Notes: a model not told the origin generated them from the sequence alone. Positions 48,657 through 59,931 are shown, counted from the first letter of the stretch. The stretch: DNA of 64,000 bases from Coptis chinensis (GCA_015680905.1 CM027377.1:30032501-30096500); one strand, 5' to 3'. A program made the numbers and translations.

Positions 48657-48658
48657 CA

Positions 48659-49171
48659 TATTACAACTTTTTACCTGGATCTGAAGTGATTGGAATTACT
48701 TACAAAATTCACTATAAGGTGTTACAAACGTTAACTCCTAATGCACAGAATAATTTTACACCAGGTAAAACTGTGTTAATTGATACAAATCTTTTAACTT
48801 CTAGTGTAACAACCCCTAGGATGATTCTTTATAATGCAATTTAATTTCCTGATTCATGGACTTACAAAAATGTTGTTCAACCATAACCAATCATTAATAA
48901 TGATTTAAATCAAATAATTCAATCAACAGAAGGAAAAGTTATATTAAACTTTAAGAAACATTTTGTTAGTAGAAGTTTGTCTTCGAGATCTTCTTATAAG
49001 ATCTATATACGACAATCTTCTAGGCATTTAGTGTATGAAGCTGAATCGTTATCTCAGTACAATCAATATGTAGAAGAGATTCGTATCTCTAATCAACAAA
49101 TACCACATGGTATTTACAGACAGAACACTAGGGAATCTCCCACAGCATCAGAGATGGAATTTGTTTTATAA
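48659..49171 (+). pseudogene. endogenous caulimovirid, plus copy: movement-protein C-terminal part
   Basis: The frame starts inside the movement protein (LPGSEVIGITYKIHYK) and runs to TAA at 49169-49171. It carries in-frame stops near 48843 and 48880. It corresponds to the minus-strand copy at 57748-58260. The N-terminal two thirds of the 30K-type movement domain are absent here. Movement proteins of this family enlarge plasmodesmata (family knowledge). This copy is non-coding debris. Confidence 0.75.
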
Positions 49172-50424
49172 TGGATTATACACCATATGAGACAAATCAA
49201 TTTTATAAGTTAAAATATGAGAAGTTGAGTAAATATTTTACTCCTACAGAATTGAAACCTCTTGTTCAACATTACCCAAAGTATTTTCAATGGTACCAGA
49301 ATGACGGTACTACTATGGCTAAATGGTTTTGTCTAGAGTGTTAGAATAATAAAATTCTTAATTCTAGAATCAAATGAGCTACTCTACAATAGGATGTTAA
49401 AGATTATTTGAGATCCAAAGGTATGTTATATGATAATGATGTGTTAATAGATAGGGTAAAACCTAGTTTGCATACTCAACAGGTTAAACAAGTTAATACG
49501 TACTCCTTTACCATATAAAATTATTAAGTTACCAAATCAATATGAGGTAAAAATAAATTTACCTAATCAATCAGTAAAATCTAAGGTTAAAGATGATTTT
49601 GAACTTATAGATAATTATATTGGTGTTTTAGAATTTCATCAAAAGAATTGGACTATTTCTGATGACAAGGAGATGACTGTTGTTCATCCTCCAACAACAC
49701 CTTTAAAGCTGAAAGCTAGTCTGGAATTAAATTGTGGCTTATATCAAACCACATGATGACCTTAACAAATTAAATCTGTCCGTACAAATGATGTTAATAT
49801 AAACTCTGGAAAAAATAATAATTATACTAATTTATGTTTGCAAACTATAGGAGCTCAATTAATTAGAATTGAGAATAATGCAGAAAATATCTTTAAACAT
49901 ATTCCAATGATAGATCCTAATAAAAATAAGGATAAAGAATCTATAAAAAAAAAATAATAATAAAAAAAAAATCTTTAAAGCAGCATATTTCATCTGGTCA
50001 TATTAGACCATCTATCCAACTTCCCTTGAATGTTCCAAATTTTAAGTTGGGACAATCGTCATCCAAAAATGACTTCATTGAAAAATTATATAGTCAATTA
50101 AGTAAATTAAATCTTAATATCATATCTCAAGAATTAGATTCAAATGATGAGATAAACCCTAATAAAATTTTGGATTTAGAAGAAAATTTTGATTATTCTA
50201 TTATTAATAAAATATCTTATGATAAGAATAATCATAAGATGAATTATGCAGGATATACTAAGCAATATTACCCTCGCCCTACTCCCCAAGATCTTCTTTA
50301 TGAAGAGGATATTTTTAATGATCAAGCCTCCTTTCATCCTAAAACCATTTATACATGGAATATTGATGGTAAATCAGAATACCATATTTATCACACTCTA
50401 CAAGAAATGCTTATGTATGTCAGT
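49171..50424 (+). pseudogene. endogenous caulimovirid, plus copy: coat-protein region, truncated
   Basis: Begins ATG at 49171, overlapping the preceding stop as TAATG, with MDYTPYET-like residues. It continues with recognisable blocks (PRPTPQDLLYEEDIFNDQ, IYTWNIDGKSEYHIY). Several in-frame stops and frameshifts (for example near 49341, 49377 and 49750) break it. The sequence ends abruptly at 50424, where an LTR begins. It aligns with the N-terminal half of the intact minus-strand coat frame. Confidence 0.8.
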
Positions 50425-51996
50425 TGATAAGCACCCAAAACTGTACTATAAAACCTCATAGAGACATAACATTTCAGTTAATTATGTGTTTAATAATCAT
50501 GAAATAATCGCATTTTCGTGCTTTTGCAGGTTGGAGCAACTAATGTAAAAATGATGATAAAGCCAGCATTTAAACACGGAATAGGGAGTATACATAAGTT
50601 TTCCGATCAAACCCATGTGAAACCCAACAAATCCGGACTAAAGCCCAAAGACTTAAACAGTACAGAATCAAGTCAGAACAGGATTATATGCACAGAAGCA
50701 TTAAACTTTTGGAGCTCATATCTCTTGCACTTGGACTCTAGTTTCGGCAAGTAAGCTGTCCAGATGATCAGCACGACTAGCTCTATCTCAGGCCAAAAAT
50801 TGAAAAAATTAACGTCCGGGCCCACCGCCTACCAATGGACCCACCTTACGGGCCCACAAGAAGAGATGAGTCATCAATCATGGAGTATGTTAAGACAAAA
50901 GTGTCAAATTATTGGCACAAATGGACACCTTGCATGTAATTAATGAGGTTAGATGAGATTAGGTACTAATAGTGAAAACAAAGCAAGGTGTCACTTTGTT
51001 TTGAATGTGTGGATAAAATGGAAATAAATGTGTGTGTGTGTGTGTTTCACGTGGGATGTAGGGAAAATGCTCTAATATGAGAGGAAGAAAACAAAACAAG
51101 GGCATTCACTCTATTTACTTCCTTGATTAGTTTTTCTTTTTCCATTGCTTGTTGGTTAGTTGGAATTTTTAGTTTGGAGTTTTATGTAAGAAAAGCTTGT
51201 AATAGTGTTAATGGGAAACACCTTTAGTTTTTAAAAAACTTCATCATTTCTGTAGGTAATCAGTGTTTTTAGTTTCTTTTATTCTTTCTCCCTCTCTTTA
51301 ACAAATATATATTGTAGCTTTCAAACAATCCAATGATCATGAGCTAAAACCCTCCAAAGAGGAGGGTTAATGATGCTCATGTGAGGATCAGACTACAAAT
51401 TTAGGATTCCATAATCACTATTTAGAGACTTAGGTTCTATTTTTCATCCTGTCCCAAAATGACAGAGATTGACCAATATCTAATCAACTATTGTAAAATA
51501 GAACTAGGAGTTGGAAATGATATTTCAAAGATGAAATATCATTTCAATTCCACATGCTAGCATGATATGTTTAGAGATATGTATATTGTGCTATGGATTG
51601 AGATGGTAGTGACCTGTTTCTAAAAGGCTTGTAACTAGGCCTTGCATGGGTAGCTTAATCCTCTACCATTCCCTTCTCTTTAAATTACAAGTTAAAAATC
51701 TTAGTTTTTCTTGTTTTTTTTATGCCTCACATTTTAAGTGTCCATTAGTATTTAAACAACAAAACAAAACCTAGCTAGTAATCTAATATGAACTTACTCA
51801 CTAGTTTCCCTACTTAGAGCATAAGAAAGTTGTATGCTGTCCTAGAATTTAGGTTGGTTCGAATCCCTACTCGAGCAAAACGCACGAAGACGTGAGTAAG
51901 GACTTGAGTCTACACCGAACGGAGTAAGTAAGGACTTGTGTCTACACCGAACGGAGTAGAGAATCCAAATCTTTAGACTGCAAAGTGTGGATATCA
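50425..51996 (+). mobile_element. Ty3/Gypsy LTR (Tat/Athila-like), 1,572 bp
   Basis: Starts TGATAAGCACCC and ends GTGTGGATATCA, so the ends TGATA and TATCA are inverted repeats. It is followed two bases later by TGGCGCC (51999-52005), the primer-binding site type common in Tat and Athila elements. The left edge interrupts the viral coat sequence precisely at CAGT|TGATAA. No matching second LTR is in the window. Within it, a stretch at 50530-50760 is open but unrecognised. Confidence 0.7.
51896..51959 (+). repeat. 32-bp tandem duplication inside the LTR
   Basis: GTAAGGACTTGAGTCTACAC and the following bases occur twice with period 32 (one substitution, GAGTC versus TGTC). A tRNA B-box-like GGTTCGAATCCC lies just upstream at about 51856, but no complete tRNA structure surrounds it. 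Confidence 0.85.
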
Positions 51997-52385
51997 AATG
52001 GCGCCTCTTCCATTCTAAAGAACCAATGACCTGTGCTTATAAACTGGAATTTCTCCAAGGGGAAACCCCCCACTCTCATCCTTTCATTCATTTCATTTTC
52101 CTGTTTTTCTTCGTTTTTCTTGTTTCGAATTTTCCTGCGTTTTGCTGCTGATCCGCATACTGATTTTTGGTTGCACTTACAGGTTCGAATGCAAGGACCT
52201 GGAAACTAGTCTACAACAAAAACTAAGCTTATTGTGAAAGATTTAGCCTGCTGTGCACGTTCATTTTCTTTGGCGGACTTGCTAGAAGCTAACAAGTTTC
52301 AAATTTTAATAGACTATTGTATGATTCACATGTATTATATAATATGTCGTAGGTAATGGACTATTATTTACGTATTATGTTAGAA
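51997..52385 (+). mobile_element. 5' leader of the LTR element, truncated
   Basis: Starts with the TGGCGCC primer-binding site and continues as non-coding leader (CTCTTCCATTCTAAAGAACC). It loses identity near the TA repeat at 52.4 kb. The gag-pol at 60.5-63.5 kb is the same class of element and could be its displaced coding part. Confidence 0.5.
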
Positions 52386-52411
52386 ATATGTATAAATCAT
52401 GTGAATCTTTG

Positions 52412-52414
<3 letters not shown>

Positions 52415-52478
<64 letters not shown>
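52415..52478. repeat. (TA)n microsatellite
   Basis: A pure TA run of about 32 units, followed by further short TATATA blocks to 52562. Confidence 0.95.
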
Positions 52479-52689
52479 GTTTGAGTGATTATGAATTGCA
52501 TCTTAATGTATATATACATATCGGTCATACTGTTTTGCATGGTTATCTATATATATATATATGGAGTAATAATTTCATGAGTAATAATTTGTATATATAC
52601 CTAAATAGAGAAATAGAGATCAGGTATAACACCTGATTAATGTGGAAGAAGATCAGTCAGCAGCAAGAACACTTGATTAAACTGAACTT

Positions 52690-52900
52690 TTATTTATATT
52701 TATATTGATGGATGTTTATATTACAGGGGGGAAGAAAAGAGAGCACACTGGACTTAAACAAGAAAGAAATTTAAAGATAAAGGAAAAGATGTTCCTCAAT
52801 AAGGGTGAGGTATCCCTTTTATATTAGTCGGATCTCAAAATATAATTTGGAGTCCGTACAGGAAGTGGCTACGTGTGTTAAAGAAGTCACAATCGACTGG
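52690..52900 (-). promoter_or_regulatory. pararetrovirus-type pregenome promoter and poly(A) signal
   Basis: On the minus strand, GTGACTTCTTTAACACACGTAGCC lies upstream of a TATA box ATATAAAAGGG at about 52825-52813. A short leader follows, with AATAAA about 120-130 nt downstream (near 52695). A TATA box closely followed by a poly(A) signal is how caulimovirids terminate their terminally redundant pregenomic RNA. Its place downstream of the last viral coding remnant fits the large intergenic region. Confidence 0.5.
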
Positions 52901-53164
52901 GCCACCATGACAAAGCATACTTGTCTTTTACTCTTGTCTTGAAAGGATAAGAATCCTTATAATGCTCCACTTTTAACTTCGGAGAAAAGCAAAAGGTAGG
53001 ATGTTCCTTTCCAAGGTCCCACATAGACAAAAGCATTGAAAATCCAGCTGTAAGGATAAGAATCCAAAGCAAAAATAATGCTGATTCTGTTTCTGGTCCT
53101 TATCATGGGCCATAATGTCTGCCATTATGTTCAGAAGTGCCAAGTTGGGTGCGTAGATTCTCAG

Positions 53165-54690
53165 CAACTTAGATAAGGATATCATTATCCACATCTTCTG
53201 GTTCTGACTTAGAGGAAAGGTACCCAAGATGATTAAGAAACTCATAAGGTCCTTCTTCATTGATAAGCTTGAAAATTTCTAAAGCTTTTGGGCTAAGAGC
53301 CAAAGAATTGGTTATGCTGAATTGTTCATAAAATTTGGTTATATTAGAATTGTCCAAAGATTCTGTAAGGATCAAGAATCTATCAGATTTAGACAAAAGA
53401 GTAAACTTTGGATACTTTTGTATTTAATTGTATCTGATAAACCACTTAATCTGATGAAGACCAATAGCACGAATTTCGGCCATTTCTCTAATTCTGTCTT
53501 CTGCTGTAATAGTATGAAATTTCTCCTTAGATTCCGAAAGAGAAATAGCTCTTGATATATCACAAGGTCTCTGTTTGTGGATTCGGACAAAAAATACCGA
53601 AGGATAAGTTTCATATTCTGTGTATTCAGGACAAGCTATGATAAATTCACAGTAAATAGTTCCATGTCATTTCATCATAGTATTTTCTATGGCTTGGACC
53701 AATGAAAAGGCCAGGAATGTTATGTTATTCTTTCCTGCTTCCAAAGAAACTTCTGTACTGATGGTGATGGATTTAACAAATCCCATCTCTAGCAATTCAT
53801 CAATTAAATACATATCTCCATGATGAAAATATTGCCAAAATGTGGCAGGAAGGAGGATATGGAAATTTGGGTGCATACTGTGGGTTCCTTCAGTGATATG
53901 GGCAATACCTTTAATAATTAAAGGATAAGTTCCCAAAACAATTGAATTCCAATTAAGAATCCATTTCTGAAAATGTGAAGGAGGGAGATTTTGGATTAGT
54001 TCTGGCAAAGGTGGTGGAAGGGATGTTTTGGCTTTATTCCAAAAGGATTTTGAAAAGTTTTTGGAGAGAATACTCCAAGACACACAATCAAGGGATCTCT
54101 TTAACTTATTGGTTTTATTTTTGAAGTCAAACCAAGGTTTGATTGAATTTTGGTTTATCTTGCTAAAATATTTAGCAGTAATTTTAAGGATCTAGAGAAG
54201 ATTCCTCTTATTATTCTGATCAAAGGAATTGATAACATTGTCCAAAATGGACTTCTGAAAGCTATGAAGCTTTTGATGTGTAAAGAACTTATGCCTGTTA
54301 TCATAGACATAAGGTAACTATAGATCATCAAATCGTACTTTTCTTTTACAAGTACTGTTAGACTTTCTAGAAAGATTATGCGAAGAACTCGCAATGGTGC
54401 TGATATAATCAGACTCCAAGGTTTTACCCTTGTTGATGCTATCAGGTATACCAACAGACTCCTGGGAATAATCCCAGTTAGGGAGGCCTAAATTGTCCTC
54501 AAGGATGTTGATAATTTCAACATCAGCAGTATCCTGGAAGGATTTAGAGGCCACTGGTGGTTGCTCTGTGTGCTATCCATATACTGGATTCTCCAATGAA
54601 CCAAATTGGAGCATTCTGGATTCTGTAAGAGACATCAAATTATGTCTTAGATACATAGGATATAATCTCGGAGAAATATTCTCTGAATAA
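53165..54690 (-). pseudogene. unassigned coding remnant at the 3' end of the minus viral copy
   Basis: Several minus frames (54554-54318, 54083-53667, 53614-53372 and 53396-53169) read like one protein broken by stops and frameshifts. Features are a Ser/Lys-rich stretch before KRKVRFDDL, then segments such as KWILNWNSIVLGTYPLIIKG and WYF/FIRYN-type ends, and an acidic C-terminus (SEPEDVDNDILI). I do not recognise the family. Its position, after the protease and before the promoter, is where caulimovirids carry a last ORF of transactivator or unknown type. Confidence 0.45.
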
Positions 54691-54746
54691 TGAAGAGTAT
54701 GTTGTTTCCAAAATATTTGGATACTCATAAAACATCTATTTGTGAA

Positions 54747-55253
54747 TTATATTTCACAATCTTGAATCTTCATGTCCTGCAAAGAAGAAGAAATAAATTC
54801 GAAGACCGAAGGGTAATCCTCAAAGTTAGTGTAAATACCATAATTATCAATTTTATTAATAGGCATAATGGTATTTAAGAAAGGGGTTCCCAGTATAATC
54901 TGCTGGGTAAGATATTTTATTAATAAAAAGGATAGAGGTATATTAACCTCATGCTTGCTAATAACAACCTTAGTAAGTTTATGTTGAATAACTATTTTAC
55001 TACCACTAGCACTAGTCATAGTTTGGGTAGTCTTTTCAAAATATTTTTGAGGAATTAATCCTTCTTGGATGCAATTCATATTTGCACCACTATCAACTAA
55101 AGCAATATAATTAGTAAGAATATATTCTTTGTTAATAATCGAAGTTATAAATATATTCCATTTTCTAGAACATATAGAGAAAATAAAATTGCAGTGTTGG
55201 GAGTCACTGTCTATAATAACTTCCTTGAATTGGTGTTTCTCAATTTGAAACAC
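54747..55253 (-). pseudogene. caulimovirid aspartic protease region
   Basis: An open stretch of 168 codons containing the retropepsin motif ALVDSGANMNCI and, about 85 residues later, the second conserved block IILGTPFLNTIMP. This protease processes the viral coat/polymerase polyprotein (family knowledge). The reverse transcriptase and RNase H that should follow in the same polyprotein are missing: the frame stops at 54747 and unrelated coding sequence begins within 60 nt. The polyprotein start is not resolved. Confidence 0.8.
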
Positions 55254-55490
55254 TCTCTACTTTAATTGAAAAATCTCCTTGTTAAGATTCTGGACCTCTT
55301 TATTTAGGTCCTGATAAGAAGATTATGAAGAACTAGGTTTATTGTTTCCTAGGCGATCAAAAACCTCTTTCAAATTGTAACCTTCAGAAGGATCAACAAT
55401 ATTATCCTTTACTGCTTTAAAGCAAGTTTTAATTAACTTCAGCTTAGTGTCTGGGTTAGTAATGGAATCTATAAGATTCAGAACAGACTG

Positions 55491-55800
55491 CTAATCATGG
55501 GTTAAGACATTAATTGTTAACCCATTCATTTGTAAGATAGCTTCCATGTTATCACATTTTGCTTGCAACATGTTACACTGACACGATGCATCATTTTCTA
55601 AAGAACTAGAATAAGGATCATCAGATTCATTTTTTGTATCAGAAGAACTAGTATTAAGTAAAATCTTACTTAATTGTAATTTAAGATCTTCATCAATCTC
55701 TAAATTATTAAGTTTTTGTTTGGTCTGACACTTGTTGGCATAATGACCAACCTTTCCACATTTCAAACAAGTAACCTTAATTTTGTTGTGTGGATAATTA
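55491..55800 (-). pseudogene. caulimovirid zinc knuckle (coat-protein C-terminus, frameshifted)
   Basis: The minus frame carries CLKCGKVGHYANKC, a CX2CX4HX4C zinc knuckle used for RNA packaging. It is followed by a Lys/Asp/Ser-rich tail with a Cys pair (SCQCNMLQAKC). It lies just downstream of the long coat frame in another phase, so it was probably the C-terminal part of that protein before a stop and a frameshift near 55800-55870. Confidence 0.8.
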
Positions 55801-55873
55801 TAAAATTCTTTATTAGGTTTCCAATTTTATTGAAATTCTTTCGAGAATATTTTCTCTTATAGTTTTTATGGGT

Positions 55874-57748
55874 TTATTTGTGAGAGGAAATTTTCTTCTT
55901 CCTCTCAGGAGGAATATTATAAGCAAATTGTTCACAAAATTCTCCTAACTCTTTCTTACTAGAAAGATTCTGCTTTTTAAGCTGACACTGTAGCTTTAAA
56001 TCATTGCAAATGCTAAGACCTTCCTGAATGACCTGATTAATGAGACTCCCATATGTATGAGACTCATAAGAAATATTCGATCCTCTATTCAAATCTCTAA
56101 GCTTTTTCCTAATCTTTTCTGCAAAGAAGTTAGGGAGACCATCAATAAACTTAGATTTCCAATGCTCACTATTAGCATCATGTAATTGAAACACTTTGGC
56201 TAAGAAGACATCCTTATACCATCTAAAATGAGATAAGGTAGGACATCTAAGATTCTGGAGAAGTTCTCTATTTTTCTCAGCACTCATGCCTTCAGGACCC
56301 ATGAAATGATGGACACTAGACAGGCATAACGTATAAATAGCATCTGACATGGCTAACTCTTGGTTAGCTTCTGAACTAAACTCCAACTTGGTAGAGTTAA
56401 AGATTTCAGATCTTTGCTCACTTGTGAGAACATTATCCCACCATCCTTTAAGGGTTCCAACAAAACCATGAGTAATAAATCTACAGACATCTGCATCTGT
56501 ATTACCATGGGCTTTGCAAACACTCGCATACATGAGCATCTCCTGTAAAATGTGATAAATCTGGTAATCAGATTTAGCATCAATATTCCAAGTGTAAATA
56601 GTTTTAACCTGATAAGACACTTGGTCATTAAAATAGGCTTCCTCATAAAGAATATCTTGGGGAGTAGGACGGGGATAGTAATTTCTACTATGGCCTACAT
56701 GACCCATCTTATGACTATTCTTTTCATAAGTTATTTTATTAATATTGGGAGAAACAAAATTTGCTTCAATATCCAAAATCTCATTTGGATTAATATCATT
56801 CTCAGAATTAGATTCCTGAGATAGAATATTAAGATTCAATTTACTTAATTGAGTATATAATTTATCAATAAAATCATTTTTGGATGATAATTGATCCAAC
56901 TTAAAATTTGGAATATCCAAAGGAGGCTGAATAGATGGTCTAATATGACCAGCAGAAATATGTTGTTTTAAAGAAATATTCTTTAAAGGTTCTTTATCCT
57001 TACTAACATCTATACTTGGGATATGCTTAAGGATATTTTCAATATTATTCTCAATTCTTATTAATTGAGCTCCAATCGTTTGTAAACATAAATTTGTATA
57101 ATTATTTTGTTTACAGATTTTATTAATGTCCTCAATACGGACAGACTTATGCATCTCCTCTTGGGGCTTAATATAAGCCACCGTTTCCAGACTGTCTTTT
57201 AGCTTTAAAGGTGTCGTTGGAGGATGAGCAGCTGTCATCTCCTTTTCATCAGCAGTTGTCCATTTCTTCTGATGAAATTCTAATACACCAATATAATTAT
57301 CAACCGGAGAAAAATTACATTTTTTAATGGTAATATTTTCCTCATCATTAGTGATAACAGGTGGAGAAATAATCTTTTCCTGTACTTGAATATGACTTAC
57401 CTCTTTATTAGGTAAATTAATATCCTTATCAATTAAGGTATTAATATTATTATTATTAGGTAACTCAATTTTTATCTTGGCCATAAGCCTAGCCTCTTGT
57501 TTGGCTTTTAAATAATCAGTCATTTCTTTTCTCAGAGTTGCATGCTCGACTCTGCCATTCAGGATTTTATGATCCTGATACTCAAGACAAAACCATTTTG
57601 CCAGAGCAGTACGATTCCTTTGCTGATAATCATAATAATCATTATAAGGACGAATCATAGGTTTCAATTCTATAGGAGTAAAATATTTACTCAACTCTTC
57701 ATATTTTAATTTATAAAATTGATAAGTTTCATAAGGTGTATAATCCAT
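55874..57748 (-). CDS. caulimovirid coat-protein frame, endogenous, uninterrupted for 624 codons
   Basis: Begins MDYTPYETYQFYKLKYEELS at 57748 (an open extension reaches 57811) and is uninterrupted to the stop near 55874. Conserved blocks include WFCLEYQDHKILN, PRPTPQDILYEEAYFNDQ, IYTWNIDAKSDYQIYH, GTLKGWWDNVL, LRCPTLSHFRWYKDVF and CEQFAYNIPPERKKK. These are shared by petuvirus- and florendovirus-like coat regions. The start overlaps the movement-protein stop as TAATG. The zinc knuckle that should complete it is out of frame downstream. As part of an integrated, RT-less copy it is a fossil, but its openness suggests recent integration or selection against decay. Confidence 0.8.
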   Translation of the reverse strand: MDYTPYETYQFYKLKYEELSKYFTPIELKPMIRPYNDYYDYQQRNRTALAKWFCLEYQDHKILNGRVEHATLRKEMTDYLKAKQEARLMAKIKIELPNNNNINTLIDKDINLPNKEVSHIQVQEKIISPPVITNDEENITIKKCNFSPVDNYIGVLEFHQKKWTTADEKEMTAAHPPTTPLKLKDSLETVAYIKPQEEMHKSVRIEDINKICKQNNYTNLCLQTIGAQLIRIENNIENILKHIPSIDVSKDKEPLKNISLKQHISAGHIRPSIQPPLDIPNFKLDQLSSKNDFIDKLYTQLSKLNLNILSQESNSENDINPNEILDIEANFVSPNINKITYEKNSHKMGHVGHSRNYYPRPTPQDILYEEAYFNDQVSYQVKTIYTWNIDAKSDYQIYHILQEMLMYASVCKAHGNTDADVCRFITHGFVGTLKGWWDNVLTSEQRSEIFNSTKLEFSSEANQELAMSDAIYTLCLSSVHHFMGPEGMSAEKNRELLQNLRCPTLSHFRWYKDVFLAKVFQLHDANSEHWKSKFIDGLPNFFAEKIRKKLRDLNRGSNISYESHTYGSLINQVIQEGLSICNDLKLQCQLKKQNLSSKKELGEFCEQFAYNIPPERKKKISSHK

Positions 57749-58560
57749 TATAAAACAAAATCCATTTTCGATTTGTGGGAGATTCCCTAGCTTTCTGTGT
57801 ATAAATACCATGTGGTATTTGTTGATTAGAGATACGAATCTCTTCTACAGATTGATTATACTGAGATATGAATTCAGTATCTGAAACTGAATGCCTAGAA
57901 GATTGTGGTATGGAGAAGATCTCGAAGACAAACTTCTACTAACAAAAGGTTTCTTAAAGTTCAACATAACTTCACCTTATGTTGATTGAATTATTTGATC
58001 TAAATAATTATTAATGATTGGCTGTGGTTGAATAGCGTTTATGCAAATCCATGAATCTGGAAATTGAATTTCACTCCAAGGAATCATCCTCGGTGTTGCT
58101 ACACGTACTAGAAGTTAAAATATTTGTATTAATTAACACAGTTTTACCTGATGTAGTTTTATGCCGTGCATTTGGTGTTAAAGTTTGTAACACGTACCTT
58201 TTAGTGAATTCTGTAAGTAATTCCAATCACCTCAGATCCAAGTAAAAAGTTATAACCTTTAGCCTGAATATGTAATGATAAAGAATCATAAAGATTTCTA
58301 TCCGATAAAGATAAACTTAAATTAGAATTGACATCAAAATAGATTGGTCCATGACAAAGACTAGTCTCTACTGCTCCCACGAGGGATGGTAAATAGTCAA
58401 GACATCTAACATCTCTGAGAGTTGCTTGAATACAAGCATTCATACCCAAAAGGGTCAAAGGTCTAAAAGCAACCTGTATTAATCCTACATGAATAAATTT
58501 ATAATTTTTCACATAAGGATATAAATCACGAGGACTTAAAATATGCAAATTATTACTTAT
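57749..58560 (-). pseudogene. caulimovirid movement-protein region (30K type), partial
   Basis: The best frame, 58548-58201, contains YKFIHVGLIQVAFRPLTLLG, LRDVRCLDYLPSLVGAVETS and LCHGPIYFDVNSNLSLSLSD. These are hallmarks of the 30K movement proteins of petuvirus-like pararetroviruses. The downstream part to 57748 is recognisable by comparison with the plus copy but is broken by frameshifts and stops. The N-terminus is absent: similarity ends near 58560 in TA-rich flank. Confidence 0.8.
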
Positions 58561-58689
58561 GGAATGTAAACTAATAGAAATTATATATATACCTAAAATT
58601 TGTATATATATGGGTAAAATTATATATATACCTAAAATAGAAAACGAACTCTCTTATTATTAATGGTCGCATGAAGATCAGGTATAATG

Positions 58690-59350
58690 ACAAAGATTGT
58701 GCCATGGTTATCTCATGTTTAGCATATATATTACCTTATGAGTGGTTATTTGCATGTTGGCATATATAACTTATGAGTTATACATAGTAATTAGAGTGTG
58801 TTTTAGTATTTTGGCCATAACTTTGGCTACAGTTCTTTGAATCACGTGTGTGACCTCAATTCGGAAAGATTTTGACGGCGCGCACGCTTTCACCACCAAA
58901 CCATGCTTTGTGGTGGTCATTTTCGAGGTAAAAATCCACTGTTTTCCCTTCCAAAATCATCATTTTAGAAAATTGCATTGTGTTGTTTAATAAGTTGATT
59001 TTGTCATGAAAGATGATAACATTCCAACAAGGGTTAAAATCTGAGTTGGGTAAGTTGTTTCTAAACCATTCGGGGTGAAGCTGCTCTCTATATGACATTC
59101 GCAATCTCACTGAGTATTGACGAAATCAATTTATTATGCAAAACACTAGTAGTATAAATTCCCCTGTTAGCGTAGATATACGTATATGTAATATATATTT
59201 GCCTCTTAGTTTACATATACGTATTACTGATGTATATTTGCATGTACGTATTGAAATATTTATTGATGATATAACCTTGCCTATAAGTATTTATATACGT
59301 ATGAGTAGAGTATCTTCACATGCTACTGTATATGGTAATATATGAGTCAG
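58690..59350. other. low-complexity flank, no gene seen
   Basis: AT-rich DNA with several ATACGTAT motifs (59180-59300). A minus frame at 58856-59110 is open but resembles nothing I know, so I do not call it. Confidence 0.4.
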
Positions 59351-59351
59351 T

Positions 59352-59450
59352 TACATTTGCATGATTGTACTTAAATTCTATACGTATGAGTTGTATTTGC
59401 ATGATTGTACTTAAATTCTATACGTATGAGTTGTATTTGCATGATTGTAC
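59352..59450 (+). repeat. 40-bp tandem repeat, 2.5 copies
   Basis: TGTATTTGCATGATTGTACT plus TAAATTCTATACGTATGAGT recurs with period 40. A looser repeat, CCTTGCATAAATTTTAA, occurs three times in the next 130 bp (59458-59590), followed by AAT/poly(A) low-complexity sequence to 59650. Confidence 0.9.
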
Positions 59451-59931
59451 TTTCTCCCTTGCATAAATTTTAACTGACTAGTTCTTGAATAATAATAATA
59501 ATAATAAAAAGGACCTTGCATAAATTTTAAATAATAATAATAATACTATTAATATGAAGTGGCTTTATCCCTTGCATAAATTTTAATTAAAAAAATAATA
59601 AAAAAAATAATAACAATAATAATAATAAAAAAAATAAAAAAAAAAAAAAAATTATAAATCTTAAACATATTCCAACGGTGTCTAGGAAACTTGACAGATT
59701 GAGGTTATTTAATTAGAACTGTGCTTGCACGGAAATCCTCCCCCATATTTCTTGTGACCTGACTGTTAGTTTATGCACACGTATTTCTAGCTTCACTGCT
59801 ATGTTAACATCAGCTTCGGCCTACGTTGTTCACCTTTAATGCTTTAGAAAATAATATAATAATAAGTTCCTTGTGTGCATAAGATCTAATTTTATGCTTG
59901 CATGAGATTAAGGTTTGGTAATAATAAAGAT

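Noticed and set aside
51850-51875. GGTTCGAATCCC, possible tRNA gene
   Set aside because: Only a B-box-like motif is present; no acceptor stem, D arm or anticodon loop can be folded around it.
58856-59110. 84-residue minus-strand open frame
   Set aside because: No recognisable motif and no homologous counterpart in the other viral copy.
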